Source of the DNA: Cycas panzhihuaensis
Taxonomy: Eukaryota > Cycadophyta
Direction: 5' to 3'
Assembly: GCA_023213395.1 (NCBI GenBank)
Contig: CM041465.1
Coordinates: 232,197,741-232,261,740, forward strand
Length of the DNA stretch: 64,000 nucleotides
Shown here: positions 1 to 11,076 of the stretch, piece by piece
Position numbering within the stretch: position 1 is the stretch's first letter
Layout: every line of letters begins with the position of its first letter
Notes under the pieces: model-generated
Told to the model about the DNA's origin: nothing
Databases searched by the model: none
What the model saw: the letters and a program-made list of their open reading frames with translations, nothing else
Made by a program: the position numbers and the translations under genes

Positions 1-1944
1 TTGATTAGGATTTGTCATGAATCATGCAATCATGCCAATAGAGTGTGCAACATCTGGGCTTGTGTTGGTAGTATAGATGAGACTACCTACAAGTTGCTTG
101 TAGAGTGTTGCATTTGCCTCCCTAGTGTCACCATCAGCTAAGAGTTTAACATTAGGTTCCATAGGTGTTGCCACTGGTCGAGCATCTTCTAACTGAAACT
201 TTGTCAGAAGATCGTTGATGTGCTTTTCTTGGGAGAGAAAGATTTTGCCATTCTTTTGACTTATTTCAATTTCCAAGTAATATTTTATCAACCCGAGGCC
301 AGACAATTCAAAAGTTTTAGTAAGGCCCTTCTTCTGTTAATTGATTGCCTATTCATTATTCCTCGCTATTAGCATATCATCCACAAAGATTAAAAGGTAA
401 GTGACTCTATCTTTTTGGTGCTTGATGAGAAGTGTTGCATCAATATTTTGATAGTCACAAACCTCATATCCAAGTTGCCTCAGTCTTTTAGACAACTTGG
501 CAAACCAAGCACGAGGGGCTTGTTTCAGGCCGTACAAGGACTTTCTGAGCCTGCAAACCTTATGCTACTGACCGACGATCTTGTATCCTTCTGGTTGAGC
601 CATGTAAATTTCTTCTTCAAGGTTCCGATTGAGAAATGTGATCTTAACATCGAGCTGGTAGATTTTCTATTAGTTTTTAACATGGAAAGTATTCATTATC
701 AACAATATCAATGAACAAAACAAAGTTTGTATTAACATACCACAAATAAGATAACATCAGAACATTCATGCATCACAGACTCAACATGAGTCTTAATGAT
801 GACTTGATTACATACACTACCTCAACCACCTTTATATACAAAATAGGTGGGAGAACATACAAGAGATGTGATACATGTGGGACAAATACCTCTAACCTAG
901 CCAATGACATTACACCAACTAACTAACCAATGAGCTTCTATCTTCCCACATAATATTATAATAACGAGTGACCCTTGGACCCTAATACTTGGGACTATGA
1001 CTATTGACCCTAAGACACATTTTACTTTGACACATTAACATTAAACATTATATTCTAACATTTTTTAGCCATGTTGAGCAGCCAAGGCTATAAGAGTTTT
1101 GATTGTGGACCACTTGGTTGTAGGTGCAAAGATTTCAGTGTAGTTGATGCCTTCTCTTTGTGTGAATCCTTTTGCTACTAGCCTTGCCTTGTGTTTTTCT
1201 AGAGTGTTGTCTGATCTGTACTTGTTTTTGAACACCCATTTGTTTCAAACTACCTTTCTTCCAAGTGGTAGATCGACAAGCTCCCATGTATCATTCATGA
1301 TAAGAGATTAGCACTCTTCGTTCATGGCATTTCTCCAAGTTGTACGCTTTACAGCTTTTTGGTATGTTAGGACTCTTCATTGAGAGCAAGGTGCAATTCT
1401 GCTAGTTCAAACTCAATGGAAAGTGATTCATGCATCCTTGCTCTATGGACACTTCTAGTGTCAGTTTTGCGTATCTCATCTGGTCGCATGTCCTTATGTA
1501 ACTGGTAGGCTTCCCAAAAACCTCGAGTTGGGAATGAGGTTTTCATTTTTGCAACCTCTTGGTCTTCGTTATGATCCTGAAAAGGGTCATGTGAAATGTT
1601 TAGTACAGAGGAAGTTGACAATGTTGGAGAAAATGGGCCAACCACTGATGTTGGAGAAATTGGTCCTTTTGCTATGGCTTTGCCTTTGTCAACTTGGTTG
1701 TTCTCAAATGATGGTGTTGGATGTGCACACATCGGTTGGGAGTCACAGCTTGTATCCTCCGGGGCTCTATTATCATATTCCAAGATTTTAAGCAATTGTT
1801 GAGCATCTCCCCCCTAAGTTTTGGAATCTGGACATCAAATTCTATAGCATCATTAAATCGGCGCAAAGGCATTTTGGAGTTAAATCTGAACAATTGATCT
1901 TTAGTCCTTGCAAACACAACATCTCTAGTAATGATGATTTTACA
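1..1944 (-). pseudogene. Copia-1 reverse transcriptase and integrase-RT linker, broken
   Basis: Codes, reading leftwards, for the integrase-RT linker (about 1795-1367), the RT N-terminus (about 1360-1061, with the KARLVAKGF-type region decayed) and, beyond the solo LTR at 668-1060, the RT core. The segment at 537-349 shows YGLKQAPRAWF and the catalytic motif F-V-D-D-M near 377-388. The segment at 306-22 holds the RT C-terminus, including QLVGSLIY. The frame before the solo LTR resumes immediately after it, so the gene was continuous before the insertion. Several frameshifts and stops separate the pieces. Confidence 0.85.
668..1060 (-). repeat. Solo LTR of family F1 inside Copia-1 RT
   Basis: A 393-bp segment whose complement begins TGTTAGAATATAATG and closely matches the F1 LTR split between 7283-7371 and 21200-21514. 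It is more distantly related to the F2 LTRs at 48894 and 53562. It contains the family's conserved promoter region (TATATAAA-type box next to GGTGG on the complement). The flanks are TTTTC (663-667) and TTTTT (1061-1065), a 4-of-5 target duplication. One terminal TG has decayed to TA. No internal region remains, as expected after LTR-LTR recombination. Confidence 0.85.
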
Positions 1945-3362
1945 TTATGAAGGTAGGAAAACCTTGTACCCCTTTTTGTCCATAGGGTATCCGACAAAGA
2001 TGCTTTTGAGGGCTCTATCTTGGAGCTTGCTTCTGTGTTCCTCCAAAATGTGAGCATAACAAGTAGAGCCAATAAGTTTGAAGTGGGAGATAGAGGGGTT
2101 GAGCTTGGAGGGACTAACTGTGTTGATGCAATACACAACAGTCCAGATAGTCTCGACCCAAAGATAAACATGGACGATCTTGTACACCAACATAGCACGA
2201 GCCATGTTCATGATGGTCCTGTTCATGCGCTTGACAACTCCGCTCTACTGGGGTGTACTTGCAACAGTGGTTTGATGTTTGATGCCATGGTCGCACAAGT
2301 ATGATTCAAACTCATTAGAGGTGTACTCACCATTGTTATCGGTCTTGAGCATTTTGATCTTAAATCTTGATTCATTTTCCACACGGGCCTTGGCATCTTT
2401 AAACATGGTGAAAGCTTCATCTTTCTTTGCAAGAAAAGCAACCCATACTTTCTTGGTAAAATCATCAATGAAAGTGATATAGTACCACCTTTGTTTGAGA
2501 GAAGGGATGGGCATATGACTGCATATGTCTAAGCGTACAAGTCGCAAAGGCTGGCTAGATTTCCACTAACTACAGGGAAAGGGTTGTATTTGGGATTTGG
2601 CAATGATACATGCTTCACATTTAAAAGGCTTAGAGGAGAACTTAGGCATACTGGAAATGGTGGCATGTAGTTCTCTTAAGTGATTAATTTTGATATGGCC
2701 CATACGAGCATGCCATAGGGCTTCTTGGGACAACTTTTGAGGAGTCAAGGTTGCAGTAAAAGCAAGGTCATCATCATCATAGTTGGCTTCAAAAGATGGT
2801 GAGCCAGTTAGGCAAAAAAGTTTGCCATCAAGAATTCTAGTCATAATCACAACATTTGAAGGAGGGCGAATGACACAGAGAGTCTGACTATTTGCAGTTA
2901 CACTCAAATCAAATCCATGAGAGACAAGGGTGGATAGGGATAGCGGGTTCTGCTTTAGAGCAGGAATATATAAAACATCAACAAGGGTAAAATCTGGAAG
3001 GCTAAGAGTTTCAGGAAAATATGTCCAAGTCCTTCGACTAACTGAAATGATTTGTCCTAAAAGAACTGGTGATGGCAAGTCATATGTTGTGTTGCTCCAA
3101 TATCCATGATCCAAGATGAAGTATTTGAGGTGACACTATCGGCAACTCTAAATGGTGGAGGCAAAAGCGAGTAAGCATAACCATAATGAGCCTTAATATA
3201 CTTAGTGGATCTGTCAATAGTATTTGATGAAGTGGCCCCAATTTTTTGAAGGTGTGCATGAGCAAATTACATTCCACCAAAAGCATCTTCGAAAGAAGTA
3301 TCATCAACATTACGTGCACCATGGTACTATTGATAGTTTGGTAGTTTGTTGGTGGCAGTTCT
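1945..3362 (-). pseudogene. Copia-1 protease, GAG-pre-integrase and integrase, broken
   Basis: Reading leftwards: the protease active-site region at about 3103-3089 reads D-I-G-A-T where functional copia proteases have D-S-G-A. The pre-integrase zinc-binding domain follows (3114-2566, LWHARMGH and C-E-A-C). The integrase core (2547-2245) has FIDDF and a T-D-N-N-G-E-Y block, and the integrase C-terminal part runs 2226-1945. The segments lie in different frames, so frameshifts are present near 2560 and 2240. The domain order is protease-integrase-RT, diagnostic of Ty1/copia. Confidence 0.85.
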
Positions 3363-4322
3363 GTGATTTTTGGCATAGTGTCCTTTTTTGTGACACCTTT
3401 CGCACACAATTGTTTGATTTCTTGTCCCATAAGAAGTTTTGGGATGGCTGGATTGTCTCTGATTGTTGGATCTGGGTCTAGGTTGATTATTTTGGCCTTG
3501 GCCTTGAGACTATTTTTGTTGGTGTTGGGGATCCTGTTGACCATGAGGACATTGTCCTTGTTGTCAACTTTTGCCTTTTCTGTGGTAATTACCACCTCTG
3601 CAAGAGGGTTGACCTTGATTTTTAGTATAAAAAAAATCTTCTTCCACTTCAAAAGTAGCATCGACAGGATCTGATGTAGGAACAAAGTTGGTATCAAAGG
3701 TCTTATCAAATTCAATGAACTTATCAGCAAGATCCTCAAAGTTCAGGGTCTTCAAGGTGCCACTAGATTGAAAACTTTCTAGTAGATTTTTATAGTCTGG
3801 GATATGGAGACACGATTGAATCAAGAAACCCCATGCAATGCATTGAGTCTTAAAGTCTTTATTGATGGCTTGCTTGATGGGACGAAGGAGATTGATTGTC
3901 TCACTTGCATGTGCTTTTTGCATTTTCAATTTGTTCATCTTTAGTACTAGGTGAATAAATTCTAAGTATGATTTAGTGTCAAAGTTCTTCTTGAGAACTT
4001 CAAGGACTTTCCATGCTGTATTATGTACGACTTCATTAATGAAGTTATGCAGGGAATAATTAGTGACAAGAAGTATCCCTGCACGGATTTTATCATCATC
4101 AAGTTTCCATTGGTGTTTGCTTGCAGCATCAGTGGGAGGAGTTGGAGGAGTTCCTCTAGAGGCAGGTGTGGTAGCAGTGGCAGCAATAATTGGTGTAAGT
4201 TGTAGGTGATCTCTCTAAAGACCTTCATACTTTGCAGTATTTTTGACACCAATGAACCACATGTCCCAATTTTCATTCCCTTTAAGAATGTTGTTCACAT
4301 CTTGCTTGAACTGTGAAAACAT
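3363..4322 (-). pseudogene. Copia-1 gag, broken, with CCHH zinc knuckle
   Basis: I chose the Met at 4322 because it opens the typical copia gag start (MFSQFKQDV followed by N-W-D-M-W). The body continues through at least two frame changes (4322-4215, 4276-3962, 3938-3564). The nucleocapsid knuckle is at 3404-3363 and reads C-E-R-C-H-K-K-G-H-Y-A-K-N-H, so the fourth ligand is His instead of the usual Cys. Gag forms the particle that packages the element RNA. This copy cannot make an intact protein. Confidence 0.8.
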
Positions 4323-6297
4323 GGTGTCTTTTGAGAAGGGAAGAAATGAAGTAGGGATTATGAAAGTGATGGCAATAAATGACCAATCACTATTTACAAA
4401 TGGGAGATGCAATGAAGTAGTGTAGTAGAAGGAAGAATAAAGAAGTGAATGGTTGTTCAAAGATGAAGGGAGCAACTTAGAGAAAAGTCACCAACACTTG
4501 TGACAAATATTAACCTAGCGCAGCAGGAATATAAGAAGCACTGTGATGAAAATTGGCTACCAACACCTGTAGCAGAATTATCCTGACGCAATAGAAATGT
4601 AACACTTTGAATGTGATTGCACTATGGATCACTATTTGCAAATATGTGAGTGATCAATATGCAAGATTATAGGCTAATGTGGAAGCTAACATCATTGGGT
4701 GCACACAATCCTGAAACTCAAATGTAGGATGTGTAATCAACCCAATAACCTCTAACTTGTGTCCAACATGTAGTTGAGGTTGCTGAAGGGATGCCTAGGT
4801 TTCTAATAGAATTAAGTTGCCCTTCTCCTGCGATACCTGCAATTGTGCTTGGTGATGAAATCCATATCACAATGGAGCCCAGGTACTCCCAATCCTCACC
4901 CCATTCACCCATGAGTAACTATATATCTTCTCCGAAGAGCGGTATGTGCATACCCGCGACTATGATGGATATTGGACTGAGTACATTTTAATCTTCTATT
5001 AGAGTTTTAGTTTTCTTGGTTGATTATTAGGATGATCCCCGATTGAGGCACGATGGTATGGTTAACCAAGCCTCACCAATATTCCGGTTAAGCCCAGTCC
5101 CAACTTGAAATTTACACCTTTTTATGGCATGATATTCTTCCAACCAAGGTATCTCAACCTTAACAAGTGTGTGTACAAGCACAAGATGGCAGAAAATGAT
5201 GTACGTGATGCGTTCCTTTTAGAGAGAGTGAAAAGATTATCGAGTTTGCATCAAACGTACATGTAACTGAAAATGGAGTGCTTGTTTAGAGTGCTTTTGG
5301 AGTGTTGAAATGAAATGCTAAGAAGTGAGGTGAGGGCACCGGATATTGCTCCAATCCATGTGTTTTTCACTCACTTTTACAATGGGCTTTAAAGCCTTAA
5401 AAAAAGGAAGAAAATTCTTTTACAATTTTTTTTTTAAAACAGAAAAAGTAGTCTTCACTAAAATAGCAATAGGTTTCTCCCATGGTAACGAAATTGAGTG
5501 GCATTTTTGTGCTAGAAACTAGACTCAAAGCCGCATTTTCAGCAATTGGAATTAGGTTGAAATGAGTTCTGCAAAATTTTTGGCACTCCTGCAAAGTGGA
5601 CAGAACATATTTTTACAAAATCCTTGTTGAAAATAATCACTATTCACTAAAACAATAACTTTCTCCTATAACAACAAATTGAGTGCCACTTTTTGCGCTA
5701 AAAACTAAACTCATAGCCGCATCTTTAGCAATTGGAATTAGGTCAATTGGAGCTCTGTGGATTTTTTGGCATATTTATGAAGTACAGTAAGTAGATTTTT
5801 TAATTTTGCAGAAAATCTAACTTGCAAATATCTCATCAACAAATAAAATTTCCATCATTTTCTGATCACCAGGATTCCGATATGGGCAAGGTGAGATCAT
5901 ACAATGGTGCATATTATAAATCGCTCCAAATATTTTTGAAAAAATGAGCAACACCTCCCCTTATAAACATTTCCCTTTACAAATCTAAATCCTAGAAAAG
6001 TTTTAACAGCATTTCCCCTTGTCAAATGGACAAAAATAGGGGAAAGCAAAGAAGAATAAGAAATGAAGAAATAGCTACCAAAGGATTGGAATCCTTGAGC
6101 CTTACAATTCCTTGTATTGTGCTCCCAAAACCTGCAAAAGAGAAAGGAGGGAAAGCGAACAATACTAAATGTATTATGATGAAAACTTGAAAATTTTTTA
6201 AATCCACTTACACAATCTCCATTCACCATATGGATTGTGGGGGAGAAGGAAGTGATGGCTCCATTGCAAGTGCAAGTGAGGAATAAGATGCAAGTTA
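4323..6297 (-). other. Copia-1 leader, about 2 kb, no gene recognised
   Basis: This stretch lies between the primer-binding site and the gag start. I see no protein homology on either strand. It is AT-rich and holds a diverged two-copy tandem repeat at 5456-5835. At almost 2 kb it is long for a copia leader, so a further decayed insertion may be hidden here, but I could not place its ends. Confidence 0.5.
5456..5835. repeat. Two-copy diverged tandem repeat, 189-bp unit
   Basis: Copies start at 5456 and 5645. Both carry, in the same order, CACTAAAA, an AAATTGAGTG block, a CTAGAAACTA/CTAAAAACTA block, GCCGCAT and AGCAATTGGAATTAGGT. The copies differ at many sites, so the duplication is old. 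Confidence 0.75.
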
Positions 6298-6309
6298 GCT
6301 CTGATACCA
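6298..6309 (-). other. Primer-binding site of Copia-1
   Basis: The complement reads TGGTATCAGAGC, the classic 12-nt match to the 3' end of plant initiator-methionine tRNA. It lies 2 nt inside the 5' LTR. It fixes the element's orientation and the inner LTR boundary. Confidence 0.9.
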
Positions 6310-6311
6310 CA

Positions 6312-6625
6312 TGAAAGGAGTGGATCCAACATTCATCTCCATGCACTATACACAAAAGCAAACATGGGAGTAAGAAAGACTTGAGAGAAAAAGAGTAGCT
6401 CTCACAAAATGGGGAGGTAAGAATGAGCCTCTTCCATTGAGCTATTGCTTTATATTGATGAGAGAGTGAATTAAGGTTAGGGTTTTCCCTAATAAGATGA
6501 AATTACACATAATGCACATGAAAATGCATTTCACTTAAGTGATCTAATTCAAAGTTCACTTAAGACCCTTTTAGGAATAATAAACTAATGTAATGACCTT
6601 GTTGCATTAACTCGTTTCATGTAAC
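6312..6625 (-). repeat. Copia-1 5' LTR
   Basis: A 314-bp segment running TG to CA on the plus strand (complement TGTTACATG to CCTTTCA). It is bounded inside by the primer-binding site and outside by disrupted Copia-3 RT coding sequence. The complement has a plausible TATA box (CAATATAAAG) near 6450. The partner LTR is outside the window. Confidence 0.8.
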
Positions 6626-7282
6626 ACTAAAATCTTGTCTTCCATTTGCCTTACCTCAATGCCTACTAAGTAATGCAAAGCCCTGAGATCTATCATGTCA
6701 AAAGTTGCATCCAAATTGGATTTTACTTGCACAATAGTCTTATTACAGTTGCCAGTGATGATCAAATCATCAATGTGCAACATAATAGTTACTATTGCAG
6801 TTCCCTTCCTTTTTAACATATAGATTTGGCTTTAGATCTAAAATAACAAATCCTTCTTCTTTCAATTTAACATCAATATTTGCATACCAAGGATGTGGTG
6901 CTTGTTTCAGGCCATAGATTGACTTTTTTAACCTATACACAATATACTCCTAACCTACATTAATGAAACCAAGAGGTTGTGCCATGTATATCCCTCTTTC
7001 AACTCTTCATTAAGGAATGTTGATTTCACATCCAATTGGTGCAACTCCCAACCATATTTTGCTACTAGTGAAAGGATCAAATGAATCGTTGTCATCTTGG
7101 AGACTGGTCCAAATGTCTCCTCATAATTGATCCCTTCTTTTTGTTTAAATCCTTGCGCAACAAGTCTAGCCTTGTACTGGTCCACCTCTCTATCATAGCA
7201 GAATTTAGTCTTGTAGACCCACTTGCAACCGACAAGGTTTTTCTTAGGAGGCAGAAGAACTAACTCCCATGTTGCATTTTTT
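6607..7282 (-). pseudogene. Copia-3 reverse transcriptase, 3' piece
   Basis: Encodes ATWELV and CKWVYK, then QYKARLVAQGFKQ, the ETFGPV block and QLDVKSTFLN (to about 6970). After a frameshifted gap comes the catalytic region L-H-I-D-D-L (6819-6607), with H-I-D-D in place of Y-V-D-D. The last codons are already inside the Copia-1 LTR. The 5' continuation lies at 21515 and beyond, across the nested insertions. Confidence 0.85.
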
Positions 7283-7371
7283 TGTTAGAATATAATGTTT
7301 AATGTTATATGTGTCTAAGTAAAGTGTGTCTTAGGGTCAATAGTCATAGTCCTAAGTATCAGGGTCTAAGG
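7283..7371 (+). repeat. F1 LTR, left part (5' 89 bp)
   Basis: Begins TGTTAGAATATAATG and matches the complement of the solo LTR at 668-1060. Copia-2 cuts it at 7371, and the remainder resumes at 21200. The last five bases, TAAGG (7367-7371), are the Copia-2 target duplication. The left flank TTTTT (7278-7282) pairs with TTTTT at 21515-21519. Confidence 0.9.
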
Positions 7372-7611
7372 TGTTAAACAGAACGGCTTGGATAGAATGA
7401 GAATTTAGATGAAAGGTATGAAGAATCACCTATATTAGCTTGGAGACCATGTCTCTATAAATACATAACTGATTTCTGACTGTTACAAAGAGAGATGTAA
7501 CTGACCCTTCTCTACATGACAAGTGTCAGAATATGATGTGAGAGTTACATTGTGAGGGGTAGTGCAACATTACCCCCTTTTTCTAGTAAGATAAAACATT
7601 ATGTTCTAACA
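7372..7611 (-). repeat. Copia-2 3' LTR with adjoining polypurine tract
   Basis: A 240-bp LTR (plus strand TGTTAAACAG to TTCTAACA). The complement of 7612-7620 is AAGAGAGGG, a polypurine tract directly before TGTTAG, as expected for plus-strand priming of a minus-strand element. Confidence 0.9.
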
Positions 7612-7618
7612 CCCTCTC

Positions 7619-8297
7619 TTAATGTTTTATCTCTTTCAGCCGAATTTTATCTCTTAGCATTTGAAACTTCTCTTTTGCAAGAGGCTTTGTCATGAGATCT
7701 GCAATTTGTTCTGACGAGGGATAATACTCTAAGTTGATTTCTTTATTGCTCACCTTCTCTCTTATGAAGTGATGGTGTACTTCTATATGTTTTGTTCTAG
7801 CATGCAGAACCAGATTCTTGGTAAGCTTTATAGCATTTTGGTTGTCATAGAATAAGATTGTTGCTTGGTTCTGTTTTTCTTCTACTTCAGCAAGAAGTTG
7901 TCTTAACCATATTGCTTTACATGTTGCTGTTACTGCAACTTTGTGCTTGGCTTCAGTTGATAAAAGTTCCACAGTGGGTTGCTTTTTACTGCACCATGAA
8001 ATGATTGCTAATCCTAAGAAGAAACAATATCCGCTTATAGACTTCCTTTGTTCCTTGTCGCCGACCCAATCTGAGTCACAAGAGTCTTTATTAATTTGCT
8101 GTTCTTCACTGGAATAAATTAATTTGAGATCTTTTGTACCTTGTAGATATCTTAATATTCTTTTGGCAGCATTCTAATGACATAATCTGGGTTCCTGCAT
8201 GTACCTGGATACCATTCCCACTGAATATTAAATGTTTGGTCTGGTTGCTGTGAGATATATCAGGCTGCCAACCAGTTGTCTATACAAGATGGTATCT
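7619..8297 (-). pseudogene. Copia-2 RT C-terminus and RNase H
   Basis: The segment 7972-7619 encodes the RNase H end: the ELLSTEAKHKV block (functional relatives have STEAEY), then YDNQNAIKL, HARTKHIEVHHHFIRE and the ADLMTKPL tail. It ends at the polypurine tract as in other copia elements. The bridge 8297-7973 has lost frame after the 32-bp duplication. RNase H degrades the RNA of the RNA-DNA hybrid during reverse transcription. Confidence 0.85.
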
Positions 8298-8361
8298 ACA
8301 ACTTGTTCCTCCCTTTTTGCTGCTAAATTACAACTTGTTCCTCCCTTTTTGCTGCTAAATT
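8298..8361. repeat. 32-bp perfect tandem duplication in Copia-2 RT
   Basis: Copies at 8298-8329 and 8330-8361 (each begins ACAACTTGTTCCTCC). Because 32 is not a multiple of 3, the duplication shifts the frame and ends the otherwise open pol ORF. Confidence 0.9.
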
Positions 8362-9822
8362 ACCACTTGCTCCCATGGGTGTTGCACATGGATTACAATC
8401 TGCCATCTGAAACTTGATCAAAAGATCTTTTATGTATTTTCTTTGTGACAAGGCAACACAATTCTGTTGTTGGTCTACTTCTATTCCCAAGTAGTAGTTC
8501 AGGAGCCCAAGATCTGTCATTTCAAATTTTTTTTCTAGTTCCTTTTTGATGTTTCTGACAGATTCTTCATCATTTCCTATGAGAATCATGTCATCTACGT
8601 AAACAACAATAATTATTATTCGTCCATTCCTTTTCCTTGTATATAGGCTGGAGTTAGAGCTGCATTTTTGAAATCCATTTTGATATAGGTGTTGATTTAG
8701 TTTTGCATACCAGGCTCGGGGAGCTTGCTTTAACGCGTATAAGGCCTTTTTGAGTTTGCATACCATATGTTCTTCTCCCTTTTTGACATACCCTTCTGGT
8801 TCAGACATGTAGACTTCCTCCTCTAGATCACCATTTAAAAAGGCACTTTTTACATCAAGCTGAAAGATTTTCCAATTGTTTAGCGCTGCCAAGGCAATAA
8901 CTGTTCTTACAGTGTTCATTTTGGCTACGGGAGAAAATGTTTCTTCGAAGTCAATACTGACTGTTTGAGTGTATCCTTTTGCGACAAGTCTTGCCTTATA
9001 CTTGTCTATTTTTCCACTAGCTTCTTCTTTGACTTTGTAGACCCATTTGCAATTTACTACAGGCTTGTTAGGAGGCAATTCCACCAGTTCCCATGTTTGA
9101 TTTTTAATGATAGAATTCATTTCTAAATTCATGGCTTCCTTCCATTTTGGATGATTCTGGGCTTCATGAAAGGATTGAGGCTCAACTTGACTAAGTAATG
9201 CTTTAGGCCTTTGGCCTCTTGTTTTGTGTTCAAGTATATTACCTCCTTCCTCGATTGTTTTGATTAGCCATTTAGGCAATTTCTTCTCTTTTCTTGTTGA
9301 TTCTTCTGGCAACTGTTTTGTAGATGTAGCTTCTTCCGTGTTTTCTTCTAATGAATCTGAAGGAGGCATTTTTTCTGTGGTGACTTCTGCCTCTTCTTTT
9401 GAGATGACTTTGTGATTTGAACTCTCTCTGCCTTCTTCAATGATTTTCATTTGAGTTTGACTGTCTGTGTTGTCTATTTCATTGAAGACAACATCTCTGC
9501 TTACATATATCTTATTTGTCTTTGGGTCAATACACTTGTAAGCTTTTGAATTTTTACCATAACCAATCAGCATGCATTCTATGCTTTTAGCATCAAGCTT
9601 GGATCTTCTTTTATCTGGAATATGAACAAAAACTTGACTACCAAATATTTTAAGAGAGCTAACGTTAGGTTTCTTACCTATCCAAGCTTCTTCTGGAGTA
9701 ATATTTTCTAATGCCTTTGTCGGACTTCTATTTATTAAATAGCAGGCTATATTCACTGCTTCAGCCCAGTATGTTTTCGGAATTTGTTTTCCATGGACCA
9801 TGCTATGAGCCATTTCCATCAA
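8323..9822 (-). pseudogene. Copia-2 pol: integrase C-terminus, linker and reverse transcriptase (499 codons)
   Basis: The longest uninterrupted coding stretch in the window. Residues 1-120 are the integrase C-terminal part (YWAEAVNIACYLINRSPTK, ITPEEAWIG, KIFGS). Residues 120-240 are an acidic, Ser/Thr-rich linker. From about 250 the RT follows: CKWVYK, KARLVAKGYTQ, ETFSPVAKMNTVR, QLDVKSAFLNG, ALKQAPRAWY, catalytic Y-V-D-D at about 8601-8590, then the LLNYYLGIEV and PCATPM blocks. The ATG is internal to the original polyprotein, so this start is artificial. The frame ends in the 32-bp duplication. Confidence 0.9.
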
Positions 9823-10780
9823 CGTTCAATTTTTCTTTTTAGCAACCCCATTTGACTGGGTGTATATGGAGTTGTAATCTGTTTACGAATCCCATTTACT
9901 TTGTAGTAATTCAGGAACTCCTTGGACATATATTCCCCGCCTCCATCTGATCTAATACATTTTATTTTGTTATCACATTCCAATTCCACTTCTGCCTTAA
10001 ATTCCTTGAGGATTTCAAAGACTTCTGATTTATTGTGAAGGAAGTATACCCACGTTTTCCGAGCGAAATCATCAATGAAGGTGAGAAAGTATCTGCAACC
10101 ATTTATCAATAAGGGTGTTAGCGGTCCACAGAGATCTGTATGAACTAATTCCAGCTTAGTTTGTGTTCTCCATTTGCTCTCTTTAAACAGTAGTCAATGT
10201 TCTTTACCAAGTTGGCATCCTTTGCAGACAAGGTTATTGGATGAAATGTGTGGCAATCCATTTACCATACCAGTTCTTTCCATTAATTTTAGCATTTCCA
10301 CTGGAAGATGTCCATACTTCAATTGCCACATTCTACTATTATCACTTACAACAGTACAAGATTTCATACCCAGGTTGGGCGTTATAGGTTCTGACATCAG
10401 ACGATACAAATCATTACATCTTATGCCTTTTTCTATGATATCTCCTTTGCTTTTCATATCCATAATGCAACAATACCCATCTTCATAAAAATAGCTCTGA
10501 GTCCCTTTTTGCTGAGTTGTGAGACAGATAAGAGATTCATTTTGAGTTAAGGAACTAACAAAACATTGCCAATCTTTTTTACATTTCCTTGTAAATTAAC
10601 AGCAATTGTGCCAACTCCTTTTATCCTAAATGGGCATTTATAACCTAGTTCAACTGATTTATCCACACTATAGGGTTCAAGAGATTTAAACCAATCTTCG
10701 CGGTTGGTCATGTGTCGTGATGCTCCAGAATCAACGTACCATATATCCCCTTCTTTTAATCCTGTTGATAAAGCTGCAAT
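9823..10780 (-). pseudogene. Copia-2 protease, GAG-pre-integrase and integrase core
   Basis: Reading leftwards: the protease motif Y-V-D-S-G-A-S-R-H-M lies near 10750-10715 and is intact. The pre-integrase domain follows (10463-10194, WQLKYGH and C-K-G-C). The integrase core (10109-9819) has FIDDF and R-S-D-G-G-G-E-Y. In the third catalytic block the glutamate of the usual NGVAERKNR-type motif is Lys (codon at 9838-9840). This integrase would lack its DDE glutamate. Frameshifts separate the three segments. Confidence 0.85.
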
Positions 10781-11076
10781 AAAGGTTGTTTCCTCTTCTT
10801 CCTCTTCTGTCTGCTCTTTGCTGTAATTGCCAACTGGACGCTTCCCTCTCTGAATTTCAACTCTCCTTTGTGGGCATTGGTAAGGATAATGCCCAATCTG
10901 ACCGCAATGATAGCAAATGTCAAAGGCTCTGCATGAGCTGGCAAAGTGACCAGGCTTGCCACAACTAAAGCAGATTCTAGGACTTGTGCTTTGTCCTCGT
11001 CCTCTGTTATCTTGCCATCGTCCTCGAGTTGCAGCTCTTGTTTCTGTAGCACGTCCTCTTCCTCGAGCAATGTGTC
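10781..11076 (-). pseudogene. Copia-2 gag C-terminus: RGR-rich linker and two zinc knuckles
   Basis: Encodes an Arg-Gly-Arg-rich stretch followed by two canonical CX2CX4HX4C knuckles, C-F-S-C-G-K-P-G-H-F-A-S-S-C and C-Y-H-C-G-Q-I-G-H-Y-P-Y-Q-C (about 10978-10879). A Glu-rich link to the protease follows. Tandem knuckles bind the genomic RNA during packaging. The N-terminal gag half is at 19906-20555, across Gypsy-M; removing Gypsy-M and one GTGTC copy makes the frame continuous. The same two-knuckle design appears in Copia-6. Confidence 0.88.

Larger units (their letters stand above)
1..6625 (-). mobile_element. Copia-1: Ty1/copia retrotransposon, 3' end outside window
   Basis: Minus-strand LTR retrotransposon. 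Reading leftwards from its 5' LTR (6312-6625) come a perfect tRNA-iMet-type primer-binding site (6298-6309), a long leader, then gag, protease, integrase and reverse transcriptase in copia order. RNase H and the 3' LTR lie beyond base 1. It is inserted in the RT region of the older Copia-3, with CTAAA at 6626-6630 as the expected right target-site copy; the left copy is out of view. An F1-type solo LTR (668-1060) interrupts its RT. Many frameshifts and stops make it non-functional. Confidence 0.85.

Noticed and set aside
415-714. Plus-strand 99-codon ORF
   Set aside because: It is the antisense of Copia-1 RT and runs into the solo LTR.
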